Below, in pieces: positions 12,421 through 25,525 of a stretch of DNA of 64,000 bases. The stretch lies in the NCBI RefSeq assembly GCF_018691265.1, contig NW_024881272.1:21131323-21195322 (forward strand), given 5' to 3'. The notes below the pieces were generated by a model. The model worked only from the letters and a program-made list of their open reading frames with translations, did not search any database and was not told where the DNA came from. Numbering within the stretch: the first letter of the stretch is position 1; each line of letters starts with the position of its first letter. Source of the stretch: Tyto alba (taxonomy: Eukaryota; Chordata; Aves; Strigiformes; Tytonidae). Made by a program: the position numbers and the translations under genes.

Positions 12421-15400
12421 CTGAAATATTGTTTGCTCTATCCATTAATATTTTGGGGTGGGGAGGGGGGAACATCACTATATTTTTCTCCAAGACTTAA
12501 CAAAATGAGGTGATATTCTTGGTTGAGACTTTCAGATATAGCCACACTATATAGTAATAATACAATTATTGTGAATCTGACAAAAGCATTAATTAAATTG
12601 CTCTTTCTGATTCTTAAAAACACTGCTGGCTCCTGAACATTCCATGCTCCAATCGGGCAGATGAAAACAGAACAGAAATTTCAAAATAAATCCCTGCTAA
12701 AACTGTGAGAAGTTTCTCTGCTTCTCTTTCCCCAATGTTTAATATGTTTTCATACGTTTCTGGTTGAGAAAGTCTCACATGGGCAGACAAAGCCTTGGTT
12801 TTCTTTGAGCTATTCAAGAATATTTCTTGGTATTATATTAAAATTTGCCAATGATGTTGGAGAATAGTGACAGTGTACAATTAATGCCTCTGCCAAAAAT
12901 GTGTATAAGTAATTAGTGGTAGCTAATAACCTGGGAGATAGCAGAAATATTTTGTTGAATCTTTTTCAAAAGCTAATGAAAGATGAGCATCCCTGAGACG
13001 TCATAAAAAAAGTTCCAGAAAGACAGGTAGATCCAGCTCGGCCTGTCTTTATCAAAAATTACCAGAAGACTGAAAGACATAGGCATAGGCTCATAATCAA
13101 AGTGATTGTTCCTAGTTGGGTTGATCTGCTTTTTTTGAATAGAATCCCTGTGTGGACTTGCAGCTGGGAAACACCATGTAGCAAATTTTCCTGCAGTATT
13201 TGTTGAATCCCAGCCAAAGAAAGCCAAGTATATTTGGCTTAAACCTGTATGGATCCTTCACAGTACAGTGACAGTTCATCTGTACTTAAGTTCTGGCACT
13301 GTTAGAACTGGAAACTTAATGTTTGAGTTTCCCTTAGCTCACCCCCCAGAGGCAAAGATACATCATGACTCTTCAGTGAACATGTTGTATTAGAAAACCT
13401 TGCAATACCCAGACACAACATGGAAAAATCAGACTAGGGAGACTTCTTTGGCTCTACATTTTCTTGCTTTTGTTGGTATGAGTCAGAACCATTAATTGAG
13501 TGTAGTTTTCTTTTTGAGATGTTTTACAGTCCTGCAATGTTTTTCATTGTGGAGTCAGTGTACTGGAGTGCCAGCCAAGAATAACAATTAGCTACTTAGC
13601 CTGTCCAGTTCTTACTTGAACTGGAGTGTTAGATCAGCCTTTCAAACAATGGTGACAACATCTCTATTAAAGTTAGGGCCTGGTTCAGTAAAAAGGGTCA
13701 CATACATCTGTGTTAAATCATCTTGCTAAATCTTTCAATTTTTATTACACTCCTTGTATCATCCCACTGTCAACATGGAGCAAACCAGCAGATTTCAGGT
13801 CCATTCTTGGGAAACCTGCCCACTTTCACTCACCACAGCAATAGCATATGAGGACAAACCTGTTTGGTATTTTTAAAAAGCTGAAATGAAAATGCATGAC
13901 CAGGGTTTTATGAAAAAGTCATGCATTCTTTTAATTCAGAGGAAAAAACCCTACAGTTTTGGAGTGCTTAAAAGAGTGGATAATGCTCACAAATTGGTTG
14001 TTGTTCTTCTTAGGTTACCAGACAGAAGTCTATTCTTTCACCTTAGCAGAGGAATTTAACATTGGTAATTCTTGTTAATTGCTATCAGCTTTCATTAGGA
14101 TTTTTCTGTCAGCATGTGTTGTACAGCAACTGTATAGACCAACTGTGTTTCTAATTTGAAACAGTAAAATGATAGAACTGATAGATCTTTTCAAAGGTTT
14201 TATTTTTTTACTTAGAAGTTTGGGAGAAGAGAGGAAAAACAAATGCCCAAGTAGGCAAATTAAAATATTAGATCTGCAGAGTCCTAAATGACAATATCAG
14301 GGACATATGTTTACATCATGTAGAGTCCAAGACCTTCCTTTTATGTTATTATACAGAATCAGATAAGGAAACATTGTGCAATAGTCAAGATGAGACTACT
14401 TCAGCCATGGACTGGGTCTAGTTAATTCAACTTTAAAAAAAAAAAAATCTATGCAAGGCTATGCAAGGGTCTTGTCCTGCCTGACAAGTAAAAGTCATGA
14501 ATTTTGCAGAGTGAAAACAGAGTTAAACATAGTTGTGTATCACTTTCTTCTGGCTGAAGACAACCTGATCTACTCCCCCTGAGCAGGAAGCCCTGTGTTA
14601 CTGAATAACTCTTTTGATGTATTTCAGGAGCATCTGGTTGCCAGTTACTGGCTGAAGATAATGATGGGTTATATTTTCACCTGTTACTCTTCCACATCCC
14701 TGAAGTTTCTAGTTTGTCCAATTATGAGGCTTTGCCCTGTCCCCCATAGGCAGAGGATAAAGAATCAACCCTTCCACTGGGGAATTAACACTTAAGTCAC
14801 CAGTTTTTCAGGCTGAATCTTGGCTGAATGCAGGTTATTAAAAAGGAACATTTCTTTCCACCTTTGTTCTGATTATAGAAATCTCACGTTTGATCCCCAA
14901 GCAGCCTACTGGGAAACTCTTGTGGTCTTACATAAGAGACCAGGGTAAGCAAAATAGGGAGAGATAAAGAAATAAAAACTACTGTAGAAGAAGGCACTTA
15001 TCAACCAGTAAACATAACTATGCATCAAATCTGCAATACAGTATATATGTTCCCAAAATTCCTCCCCCTTTTTTTAAAAAAGATTTCTTCATCTGGTTTT
15101 GAAGGTAGAGGCAATTTCTTTTAATAGGAAAATGATTTGTAGAATGAAACAATAACAAACATGGGTGAGAAATAATACAGTGTTGAACATGATATTATAA
15201 TGCCAGCCTACTTACAGACTGAACTGAAAACTTCTGGCACAGGTTTCTTTCACTTAAATTGAGCTTATAATTATAGAATTTAATATCTTAACCCATACTT
15301 TCACATGTGATGTAAGAAGCACTGATGTCAGGAGGTACTAAGCTGTGCTAGTGGTACACAAAAACTTATTAAATGCCCCGTACCTTTTGGAAACCACCAC

Positions 15401-16620
15401 TACCTCCATTTGTGGTCTCTTCTAGGAATATTGCCCCACTAGAAACTGTGGGTTATATGTTACCCATGTTACTGGAAGTATCTCATATCTGTCTGTGAGC
15501 TGGAGCTGTTTGAGCATAATTCAAGACTATTTGTTTTGTATAATGACAGAACTTGTAAACAGCTCTCTGTTTCTAATAAATGAGTTAAACTCTTAATGAG
15601 TATTGCAGTAATGAATCCATAGAGGAGGACATATCTTATTTATATTGTTACCAAATTAAGAACATCATCAAAAAAGCAGTTAAATAAGGTATGTAAAAAC
15701 TACAATTATTATCATCAATCACTTCCATAAGATAGCAAATATGGAGAGCATAGAGAAACCCTCATATGCCCTAGAGACAAGTGTCACAAAGACAGGTGCT
15801 GATAATGAAAGGTATGCCAAGATTATTTTTCAGGGAAAACAAGATAGGAATTTCTGTGAGAAAATAAATTTTATGGGGGGATTAGAAGGTGATAAAAGGT
15901 GGGGGCGGGGAGTACATGAATTGGTTCATTGTAGCCTCAAGAAGAGGTGTTAGAGAATGTAATAAAGAATGCAATAACAAACAGGAATGAAGGAAGAATA
16001 AAAAAAATCCAGAAGTGAAACTGAAGAGACAGCTTTATTGTGTGATTTATAATGAAGTTTTGTGGGACTTCAAACAGGAAATGATCTTGAATTTGATGTT
16101 GTTAAAAAAATAAAAAGGAAATTGATAAGAAGATTCAAGAAGTGATTTGATATGATTGAAGCAGAGTACCTGGAGATAATTTTGTCAGTGGTGTTTTATA
16201 GAGACACTCCCAGGAATAGGGAGATGGGAGAAGAGAGAAAGCGAGTGGAGAAGGTTTTATTAAGTTATATCAGTCAAGATGAGAGAACACAGGATGAGAG
16301 AACCAAATTTTTAGCAGCTGGCATTCTGAGATGAGAATGAGGGTTGATGATGCTGGACAAGACAAAATGCCAAAATTATTCCAACTAAATTTATTGCAGT
16401 TTCCACAAGAACTGAGCTTTTTCTTTATTCATTATTTCATCTGAGGAAGAAGGTTCATTAAATGCATTCACCAATATCTGCACAGGTAATGAAAACGGTG
16501 TATTTCCTAGAAAGGCTTTGTAGGAATACACATAACATCGGATCATTCCTTCCCTTGAGAAAGGAGGATTTAGTGAATAGCACAGAGGCAAATGTTGTAT
16601 AGCAGTCTTAATCTTTCAGG
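12421..16620. other. AT-rich noncoding stretch
   Basis: No gene or identifiable young repeat. About 13675-13740 (AGGGCCTGGTTCAG onward) has a faint resemblance to ancient amniote interspersed repeats but is too decayed to name. Purine-rich DNA at 15740-16340 contains a short imperfect direct repeat of GATGAGAGAAC (16278 and 16293) and no recognisable coding potential. Confidence 0.55.
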
Positions 16621-16621
16621 T

Positions 16622-16671
16622 TTGGTTTTTTTTTGTTTGTTTGTTTGTTTGTTTGTTTGTTTGTTTTTTTT
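16622..16671. repeat. (TTTG)8 microsatellite in a T-rich tract
   Basis: Eight G residues spaced exactly four bases apart (16635 to 16663) form a TTTG tetranucleotide repeat, bounded by poly-T on both sides. It is a simple sequence repeat and probably polymorphic in length. Long open frames crossing it on both strands are artefacts of the repeat. Confidence 0.95.
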
Positions 16672-16680
16672 ATCTTCCAG

Positions 16681-16712
16681 CCCCCTCCCCGATCCCCCAT
16701 TCCCCTCCCCCC
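16681..16712 (-). other. G-quadruplex motif on minus strand
   Basis: Five C runs of 5, 4, 5, 4 and 6 bases on the plus strand are separated by linkers of 1, 3, 3 and 1 bases. The minus strand therefore has five G runs, each at least four long, with very short loops. This meets the standard G-quadruplex pattern (four or more G3+ tracts, loops of 1-7). It lies 9 bases after the TTTG repeat. No transcript is known here from the sequence alone. Confidence 0.8.
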
Positions 16713-17924
16713 GTCCAGGAATAAGAAAGAAAATAAATGTATACTCACTTGGGACAGGAACACCAGGTTTTGAGCCAAGTTCTTTCCAACCTTCGTATTC
16801 ATTTGAACTACTTATGCTCACAAGGAGGCTGGATATAATGATCATGGATTCAGCAAAGAGAGAACTTCATACCACATTATTTTATAATGCATATTTTCTT
16901 TAATAATCACAGTAAACCGTAGGAAATAAAAAAGTTGAGCTAGGTCTTATGAGTCCTAACCACAGTGCAGAGCAGCCTGCACAAGTGCAGGGCTTGTAGT
17001 TTTAAAAGTTGTGAGTTCACCTCTAAGTTTTAGGTCAGATAGATGATTTTTCCTTTTCTTTATTGAAAATGTGCACTTGTGTAATGCAGAGGCATATCTC
17101 TGGTGCTTGTGAAAATTGTCAGAATGACAGTTCTGCAGGACAAAAGTAGGTCAGTTCTGTGAAGAAAGAAGAATTTGGGTAGCAGCATAAAAACTTCCCT
17201 TGCCCTGCCAGTATATTCCAGTTAAAGATGGACCAGGTCTAATATTTCCAAGAACAACCCCTAGAGGACAGAATAGAATTTGCAGGGCCATTCCTGGCCT
17301 CCCTGTTGGGGCTGTAAGAGTGGTGGCACTGGACAGTTGCTGTGGTGGACTTCGTACTGCGGACACCTCTGCCACAGCCTGCAAACATTACCAGCTTGCT
17401 GTACTTTCAGCAGAAGCCACAAAACATCCTCACTTTTCTGAGATATTCAATGTTTGTTTCACTGAAAAAGAAGTGAGAGCAGGAAGAAAACTGCAAGGAC
17501 ATGCAAGAAACCAAAACATTTTTGCTACCTTTTTTACTTTTCCCAATAACTTTTTTTGTTAATGCCAAACATGGTGACATTATGTTCACATCAAACGTGA
17601 TGTAAAATTGCACTTGTCAATCATTTAGTTTGGCAGAAATGCAGAGGAGGAAATGTTGAGCCAAGAAATGTTTCTCCTCTTCTCCCTCATAAAATGGAGA
17701 GCTCAAGAACAAGTGGGAGTCTGTTCATTCTGTTATATTAACATGTGAGGGACTGTCAGTATTTCCAGTACATACATTCATTTTTAGATGATTTTAATTT
17801 AGCAGTGGACATTTGATAGGGGCTGAAATCAGGCAATAATAAAAGACACTGAAGATATGATACAGCTTCTAATAGCACATTGTTTTATCGAGCATATCAA
17901 TGTCTTTCTGATATCTTGACCAGT
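16713..17924. other. Noncoding stretch, no gene seen
   Basis: The most coding-looking frame is 17200-17562 on the plus strand (120 codons). It has no recognisable domain, no plausible promoter context and a T-rich tail, so I treat it as chance. The block at 17180-17420 is locally GC-richer than its flanks. Confidence 0.5.
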
Positions 17925-18010
17925 GTCAGATTGCAAGTTTTTGAGAGCAAGGACAGTCTCTTCATTCTATTAGAGCACACAACACATCCTAATCCATGAC
18001 CAGAACCAAA
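17925..18010 (+). repeat. Ancient MIR/L2-like repeat tail
   Basis: The sequence CAGATTGCAAGTTTTTGAG, AGCAAGGACAGTCTC, TTCATTCTATTAGAGCAC and ACATCCTAATCCATGAC follows the well-known amniote repeat tail ('agATTGTAAGCTctttGgggCAGGGACtgTCTtttTgTTCTgtgt...GCACctaGCACAat...TCCTgaTCCATGACt'). The match runs colinearly over about 80 bases, which is persuasive for so old a copy. The family is named from memory and the boundaries are approximate. Confidence 0.55.
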
Positions 18011-21000
18011 AAGACGTTACAGCAAGGTAACAGTAAGCTGGGAAGCTGTGTAACAAATCACTTGTTGTGCCGTGTAATATATGTATGTATTGAGATGCCT
18101 TCTTTCCTCCACTGTTATTTGCAAACACATGATCAGAATTACATAACTCTATGTGATGGGAAAGGCTGTTTCATCCAGTGACATTTTCTCTCTAAAAAAA
18201 GACAGAGAACGTGAACACTTGTTAACCCATGTCTGGAGAGGACAAGAAGATCAGTGCCCAAATTCTCTCACATTTCTGCAGTGGAAGGCATAGTACCTGC
18301 CTCTGGGGGACCCTCTGTGGGGTTTGCTGTGGCCTGCCAGACATCTCCAGGCTGTTACAGCCACACAGGAGTTGAAACAATCATAAGGAACATCCTGACT
18401 GCACGAATAGGCAAATAATGACAATGGAAGCTCCCTGAGAAGCTCAAATGAATATGATTTTATTGGTATTGTGACTGACAATACCAGCCAGCTACAATTC
18501 TGAGAAAGCAGTGTCCTCTGTGGACAAATGTGGGGTGAAATTTTCATTGCAATTAGCTAGAGCAAAATTTTTCAGAGTTGCATTTCATTCATGATGAGTA
18601 TCTATGATATATATTACCATATTATTTTCCTTTATGGACCAACGGTCCTCTCTACTGGTTTATTTTACAGGCTTAACAAAGATTAAGGTTAGCCTCCTGA
18701 GTATTCCATTTAAACACATTCATAGCTTTCCAGATATTTTGCAGGGCACAGTATAGCACCTGAATAATAAAATCACAATAATATTTTCTAGATGGGTGAG
18801 AAGAATTAAAAACATATTTATCTTGAAAGAATGTGAGGAAAGAAGCACACATTACTGTTAAAAAGTAATAATTAAGCTGCCTCCATTCTATCTGGAAGCA
18901 CAGACTCATTATAAATAAAGATAAACAAGTGCAATATAAAACCCCCAAACATTTATTCTTTTTTAATGGACTTTTAAGTCAGTTTCTTTAGTTGTTGATG
19001 AATGTAATAAAATTAAATTAAATTAAAAGAAATGTCAAGAAGAAAACAAATTTAAAATTAACAAAGCCCACCATAAATTTGCAATTACTTGTCCATTAAA
19101 GGTCTTGTAGAAAGTTCATTTCTGCAAGAATAGAATTGACACTATTGGAGCTTTAGCAGGAATAATTATTATCATTGCAAATTACTTAAACTATTAAACT
19201 GAGAATAATTCAGAAATATCATTAGTAGTCAAATTACTTTAAAAAACCTTGTTTTCTTTCTCCTTTGTTTAATTTAAACTTAATGTCTGCTTATTCTCAC
19301 ACAAGCAGAAAATGCTGATAAATAATTCCAGAGCATGCCTAAACATCTCCCTTCACAGCTAGCTTCTAATTTGATCTCAGGAGACCCTTCCTGGTAGCTG
19401 AATAAAATATTTTCATTTATTCTAGGAGAATCTACATCACCATACGTTTCTAATCTCACGTTGCTTAGTAATGCCGCTAGATGAGGTCCTCAGCAAATCA
19501 TTAAACTTGTTCAATAACAACGTTACAAAACACAAGAGATTTGCCCTTAGTAAAACAAAGAAGTTTTTCAAACATGGGGAAAAAACCCAAACCTTTAATA
19601 AGCTAACTTGAGTTTCTAGGTCAGTTTCAGAGATTATTTAACATTTTAAACTTCATGGCGTGCACAGTACCAGAACAAGGAGATTTCAATGCAGTGTCAG
19701 AGTGGTTTGAAAAAGCCATACTTTCATGTTACAGAAAATAAGAGTGATATTGCTTTTCTGATATGATCAAATGTTTTGTCTTGATCAGCTCACTGTGCCC
19801 ACTATACATTCCTTGCATTTGAACAAAGCATGATCTTTTGAAATTTAAGGATTCAAACTCCCAATCTTTCTAACAACTAACTATATTTCCTGCTGATATG
19901 ATAATGTAAATGACTTTGCTATGGAATTCATGAATCATCAAGATATGATTTGAAGAGAGGAAATTAAACACTTGATTCAATTAATCTTTCTTGTTAGGCT
20001 AGAAATTCATGATTTGCACTCGTAATAAATATGATGTGAGATTTCATATGCATTAATCACATGAGATTAATACCCCTTATTATACTTTATATTAAATAAC
20101 ACTGGATTCAAGGGACCCAGACTCCAGCTCCCTGATCAGGAAGGATGGAGAATACTGTGGAAGTGGTACATTCTCCCAGTGGAGAAAAGACTCTCATTGC
20201 TTGACAGATCATCCATCTTCTTTCTTGGCTTTATTGTATTTCTTCCATATCGATGGAATGACTTTCTCTCTGGGAAAAGTTTGTTGGGTCAAGTGCTGAA
20301 AATCAAACGTAAGTTCCCTCATGCAATAGTAGGGAATAAAAGTGCAGCAGAGCAAAGAAGTACAGCTAAGAGGCTGGATTAATAGAGGTCTGTTAAATAT
20401 CTAATCACCTGAGATCATGGAGGTTTTTAGGTTAAACATGTCTTTTTTTCGTCATATTATTATTATTTGTGCTACATTTGTAAAGATGAATTAATTTAAG
20501 GTTTTTGTTGTTGGTTGAAGATAGGTGACATTCAGTCCATTTGTTCTATTTTTTCCTTAAGACAATTTGGTATTATTTTACTTATATATAGAAAAGTGCG
20601 TTGTGTGGTATCTACCCATCTGTTCCTGAATCCACGCACCCACCTATCCATCCAGTCCTCTGGCCATTTATTCATACAAAAGATAAAAATCAATTGTTTT
20701 CCATTTATGAATAATGAAATAAGTAGTAGAGAACTATTGTTGTGTATGTAGCTATACAATACGTACATATGTGAATGTACACATTTAAAAACACATCTAG
20801 AGAATTGCAAGGGAGTAGGTAGATAACTATATGTAGACATTTGTCAGTGTCCAGATTTAGAAAAGATCTGGCATATCCTGATAGTGCTGTGAGACACTGT
20901 TGTCATAGATGCTACATCTGTGGGGCACAGCTAATAGCACCTACATTGGTTGTCAGGGTAAGACTATAAATCTCCCCTGGGAAAGTATCCTCCTTCCCTG

Positions 21001-24000
21001 GTAGCCATGAAAGAGCCCAGGCACTCATTTGTTTACCTTGTTAAAGCTGCATAGGGCTAACTGAGTAAGGTTAACAAAGGACATTCTTATCAGTTAAAAT
21101 CTTGAATATAGCTAATTTTACCTTCATTAGGGTAAAGCATATCTGTAAGTGAACTACCTAAGGCTTATGAACCTTCAGAATTGCCCTTGAAGTAAAAGTC
21201 AGATGAAAAAGACAAAAGATTTTCTCTATGAGTTTTGATGAGATATTTTAAGAAACTGTTTTGGGTAAAAATAATTTCAGTCTAGCCCTACTTAGTAGTT
21301 TCTTATGAAAAGGAACTGCCAAGACAAAGTCTTTGTTCTTAGTTGAGCTATACTATTGGTACAAATAAGACTTTTGGAATGCTAAGTATTTTAAACTGTT
21401 TTAAAAAAAAGGCAATTTTAAAAGTTTATTGTCACTGTGAAGATACTGATTTTTTAAGAAATCATCAAACTATTAACAATCTTGTTAAAATTATTTTTGG
21501 CAATGTTAAGAATTTTGCTACATTTAAAATCTTGAGAAACAAAAAAACCCCATCATATTAATAGACTGAAACAGAAAAATGGCGAACAGTTGTTTTCTAT
21601 TCTTGCAGGAGACTTTGTGTAGTATGTTGGTGCATTCCATAAGCAGAAGCATGTCCAGGAAGAGACTCTTCAGTGAACAGCAGAATATCCTCTGTGGTGC
21701 TGGACTCTTTTCATCTATTTTCTTCTGTTTTCACAACCCCATTTTCCTTGATGATTCAACCTCAACTCATTTCTAATTTCTTAGAAATATCTCTGGGTAG
21801 AGAGAAATCAACATTTTAGTATACTCAAATAATCTCATTTTCACCATGACTGTTTCCTTCCTTTCAATTTTTCTCCTTTTCCAAAAGACAGCAAAGTTGT
21901 TATATAAGGTGGAACACAAGTTATCTTTTGATAACATGTTGGGAAGATACATAGAATCTCCACAGCTTTGTCAGAATAGTTAATTTATAAACAAAATGTC
22001 TGCATAAGATATTGATTCCTGAAGTAGAATTTTCCATTGAAGTATCTGCATGTGTTTGAACTTTTTATGCCTTTAGTTCTCCCTGCAGTCTCTGCCAGAT
22101 GAGTATATTCCTTCGATGCCTTTTTGCTTTGTCTGGTGTGTACACAATCAGCGATTGTGCAAGGAAGCATATCTTTCTGCTTGTTTCTATAGTTTCTGAA
22201 TTGGTAATAACACCTCTGTGTGACTTAATAATGATGGCTATCACATATAAAAATGTCAATTGCAGACTATGATACCATTATGTAGCTATGACACAGTCAT
22301 AAAAAGGTAGCATCTCCCTGCTCTTACAGGTAGATTACATTTAAAGTAGAGAACAAGCAATGACCTTTATATTACTCCCATTTTTCTCTTTTCTGTGCAA
22401 TATTTTGTATACGTATTTTTCCAGGGAAATTTTCAGGACTCATCGTAATGTGTCCATTGAAGGAAAATAATTTGAATATAATTGAGAGAACGGATATTAA
22501 ATGATGGATTAATAGTACACAATATCACTATATTTAGAAACTAGCTAATTATATTTCTTGAATTTTGTTTGATATGGTATGTCAAAAGGTCTGTGTGAAT
22601 GTTATTTCAGGGAATGTTTCTTGAGCAGCTAACATGCCTCTGTATTTGCAAATTAATTAGCATTGTTCTTTCTGGTTTGTTTTTTATGTAAAGTGTAATA
22701 ATCTGAAACTGTTTTACAGCAATTCTGTCCTTTACAGAGCGATTACTTTGCACTACTTAAAATAAAACTGACTAGTTAAGCTTTAGTTCATGTGCACGTC
22801 TCTTTCATTTTCTATTTTAATTTAAAATGAATTCTGCAAGGTAAAAGTGAAGAGGGCATCATAGATGGAGATTCCCTGTAGTCTAAACTGGCAGTTTTGC
22901 TGAGCTCTAGGTACAAGTCACCTTGGAGCAATTTGGAGGAGGGTTTTGGTTTTATGTTACCTGTAACACTGCCTGCCAAAGAATAATTTGAGAGAAGAGG
23001 GTGGGCACTTGGCAACTTTTATCTTGGAGGTGACAATGCAGAAACTGCTAATTAGTGAATGTTTTTTCTGTCAACTTGATGTAGAATTCCAGTCTTGCAT
23101 GTGAAAAGTGCACAAATATTCTTTGTGCCAAATTGGCCTCCATGTGAGGATTGGGTGGATCCAATTAATGTCAAACAGCCCTGCGTATTGTTTGTATAAA
23201 CTAGAATGTGATATGCTTACATGTGGCATCCTTTCCAGATTATGTGCTCAACTATGTGTAGGGATGAGATAATGAACAGGGCATATTTCTTTCATTGGAA
23301 CTAGACAGAATATTGAATTTGTTCTGAAGTAGATCATGAACTACTACAGCCACCTATTTATTTTATTTTTTATGTGCCACAAGGTCTCAGACAGCTATGG
23401 TCCACCTATTTGGTTTGTGCTGGTCAGTTAGCCAGTGGGTTTCTTAATACATCTCACTTAAAAGTGAGATGCATTTGCCTCATTTCTGGAAATGGTGATT
23501 TTAATTGAAAGTATAACAAATAACTCATTTCTCGAAAGCTCTGGCAAACACCCATTTTCTTGATGTTTGACAGAAAGAAAGCATAACGCCAACTGTTGTA
23601 TCATTTATTTGTCACAATCCTAATAAAAGAAAAAGGATTTTTGTCTTGTTTTGGTTTGCATTGGAGAAAAAGAGCTGGCCAAGAATAACGTGATGCTAAG
23701 ATCATCATTCAGTGTGAACTAAGATGAATAGTACCAATGGGATGTATGGGCTCAAATTGTAAAGAAAAGATGACAGAGCAAGCACAGGGAATTTGAGATG
23801 GAAGCTGGGCAGCAATATAGATTGATGCGAACAAATCCAATCACCCACAGGGGCTGAGGTGAAGATTTCGATGATTATTAATTGTTTAAGGAATCCCATG
23901 CATGCTGAGATTTATAATGACAAAGTGGAACGTTGAGTCAAGAGGATCTTTTGATTAGGAATATTAAGCTGTGGGGTCCACAGTTAAGTATAGAGAAACA

Positions 24001-25397
24001 AGTGGGAAATTCCTGCTGCATGGGATCATGTCATACATGGTTCCAGATCCCAGGTTTGAGTAAACATCAAGATGCCCTCTTTGCCTGGTATTCTGTTCTG
24101 TATGATTGGATTTGGATACTTTCCTGCAAAATCTCCGTTTTTTATATAGATTGCCTTTTGCATTGGCTCACAACTGGTGAACTAACCTGCTTAACTCCAG
24201 CATCTTTCACATGATGTTGATTATGAGAGCATTTTATGGGAGCCTTGTGCCATATTCATTGTATTCAGCCTCTCGGTGAAACATTACTCATATTTAGGGG
24301 AAAAAAAACTTACCTTTGGTTTCAGTAAGACCTGGGTCAGGCTTCAAGCCTGCATTTATAAGACCAGCTACAGAATAAGGACTAAATTAAACTGCTGTTC
24401 CTAACAGCTGCTTCATTCCCTGTTCAGAAAGCAATACTCTGTTAATGCATCATGGAAGTACAATACATTACAGCTGGACTTCCAAGTAATGCAGGACTTG
24501 TCAGCTCAAACACAGTCTCTTGGGAGACATTAGACCATGTTATAGTATGAAGATTTGGAAAAGGATTCCCAGGAAGACAGAAAAAATTGAAAGTCCATTG
24601 ATTTTCAAAGCTGAGTTGTTACAGTAAAGTGGAAGATATTCAGTACCTGGTCTGTGGCCCAGGACCAGGACTCTTTGCAGTGGAGTGTATTTAAGTGAGA
24701 AATACCTGATGATCGTCTGAGTGTCAGAATCAGAAAAAATTCACTTTGTCAATGTCATGTATGTGGGTGAGTAAGACTGAACCAGAAAGCAAAGTTGTTT
24801 CTGAACTGTAGTTGCTTTCTCAAAGTTAAAGTAAGCTGCACAACAGTGATTTGTTAATGCATGTTGGGGCAGGCTGATACTGATACTCATGTCGTTTTTT
24901 ACCATACTTCATTGTGCAGAGGAGGCATACCCGATGCCTGCAAAGGAAAGTGATGGGGCTAATGAAAGAAAAATTTCTCTTGAAGATAAATATACTCCGC
25001 GTTGACCAATAATTAAACTAGATATATTTATAACCTCACATCACTTCTGTTTTGTTTTTAACATTTATACATTTGTTCTAAGTTGATAAAAGCTTCATTT
25101 AAGTTAATAGGAAGGAAAAACAACTTAGCCAAATAACCAATTCTGCTTCTGGTGATCACGATTTATCTATCCTTCAATAAGCTGTTTGGTAGAGCTGAGG
25201 ATAATCCATTACCACTGTTATTTTCTGAACATCTGAAGCCCTGAAGTGAATAAATTTTGAAAAATGAACAAGGGGAAATGTGTGACTCACATCTTGTATG
25301 AACCTCAAAACCATTATACATGCCAGCATATACTTACCTCCAGTGCTATTGTTCACTTTTGGTTATCCGATCTTAAAAATGTGTATAGTAATAAGAG
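18011..25397. other. Long noncoding stretch, AT-rich
   Basis: No gene is supported in 7.4 kb. Visible features: an (AATTA)-like run near 19008-19030; homeodomain/POU-like motif clusters near 19140-19220, 20000-20090 (ATGCATTAATCA) and 22645-22690 (ATTTGCAAATTAATTAGC); and a perfect 10-bp palindrome at 23450-23471. The 98-codon minus frame at 18251-18547 and the 102-codon minus frame at 20532-20840 have no recognisable domain. Confidence 0.5.
23450..23471. repeat. Perfect 10-bp inverted repeat
   Basis: CATCTCACTT at 23450-23459 and its exact reverse complement AAGTGAGATG at 23462-23471 are separated by two A. It could form a cruciform or RNA hairpin, but the stem is too short to be a microRNA precursor. 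Confidence 0.85.
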
Positions 25398-25525
25398 TAC
25401 TGGAGAAGGACAGCTAAAAGAAAAGCTTCCTTACAAGAAGAGATTAGAACAATTATACCTATTTAATTGAGAAAGGAGATAGATGAGAGGAGACATCATG
25501 GAGAGAGATGAAATAATGAATTATA
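25398..25525 (+). repeat. Ancient CR1-like LINE fragment
   Basis: The run TACTGGAGAAGGACAGCTAA, AGCTTCCTTACAAGAAGAG, ATTAGAACAATTATACCT, GAGAAAGGAGATAGATGAG and GGAGACATCATGGAGAGAG is colinear with the end of the CR1 reverse-transcriptase reading frame in amniotes, which encodes a stretch like '...RRATK..[26 protein letters not shown]'. Only about 125 bases survive, with substitutions and small gaps, so it is non-functional. No CR1 3' microsatellite is visible. The similarity is by memory of the family pattern. Confidence 0.6.

Noticed and set aside
12455..12470. G-quadruplex from GGGGTGGGGAGGGGGG
   Set aside because: Only three separated G tracts; a fourth would require splitting the last run without a loop, so it does not meet the usual pattern.
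16592..16903. Open frames of 64-103 codons crossing the TTTG repeat on both strands
   Set aside because: They exist because the repeat and C-rich tract lack stops; the translations are low-complexity (repeated TNKQ or FVCL).
17200..17562. 120-codon plus-strand frame
   Set aside because: No domain or family resemblance, overlaps an equally open minus-strand frame, and ends in T-rich noncoding-type sequence.
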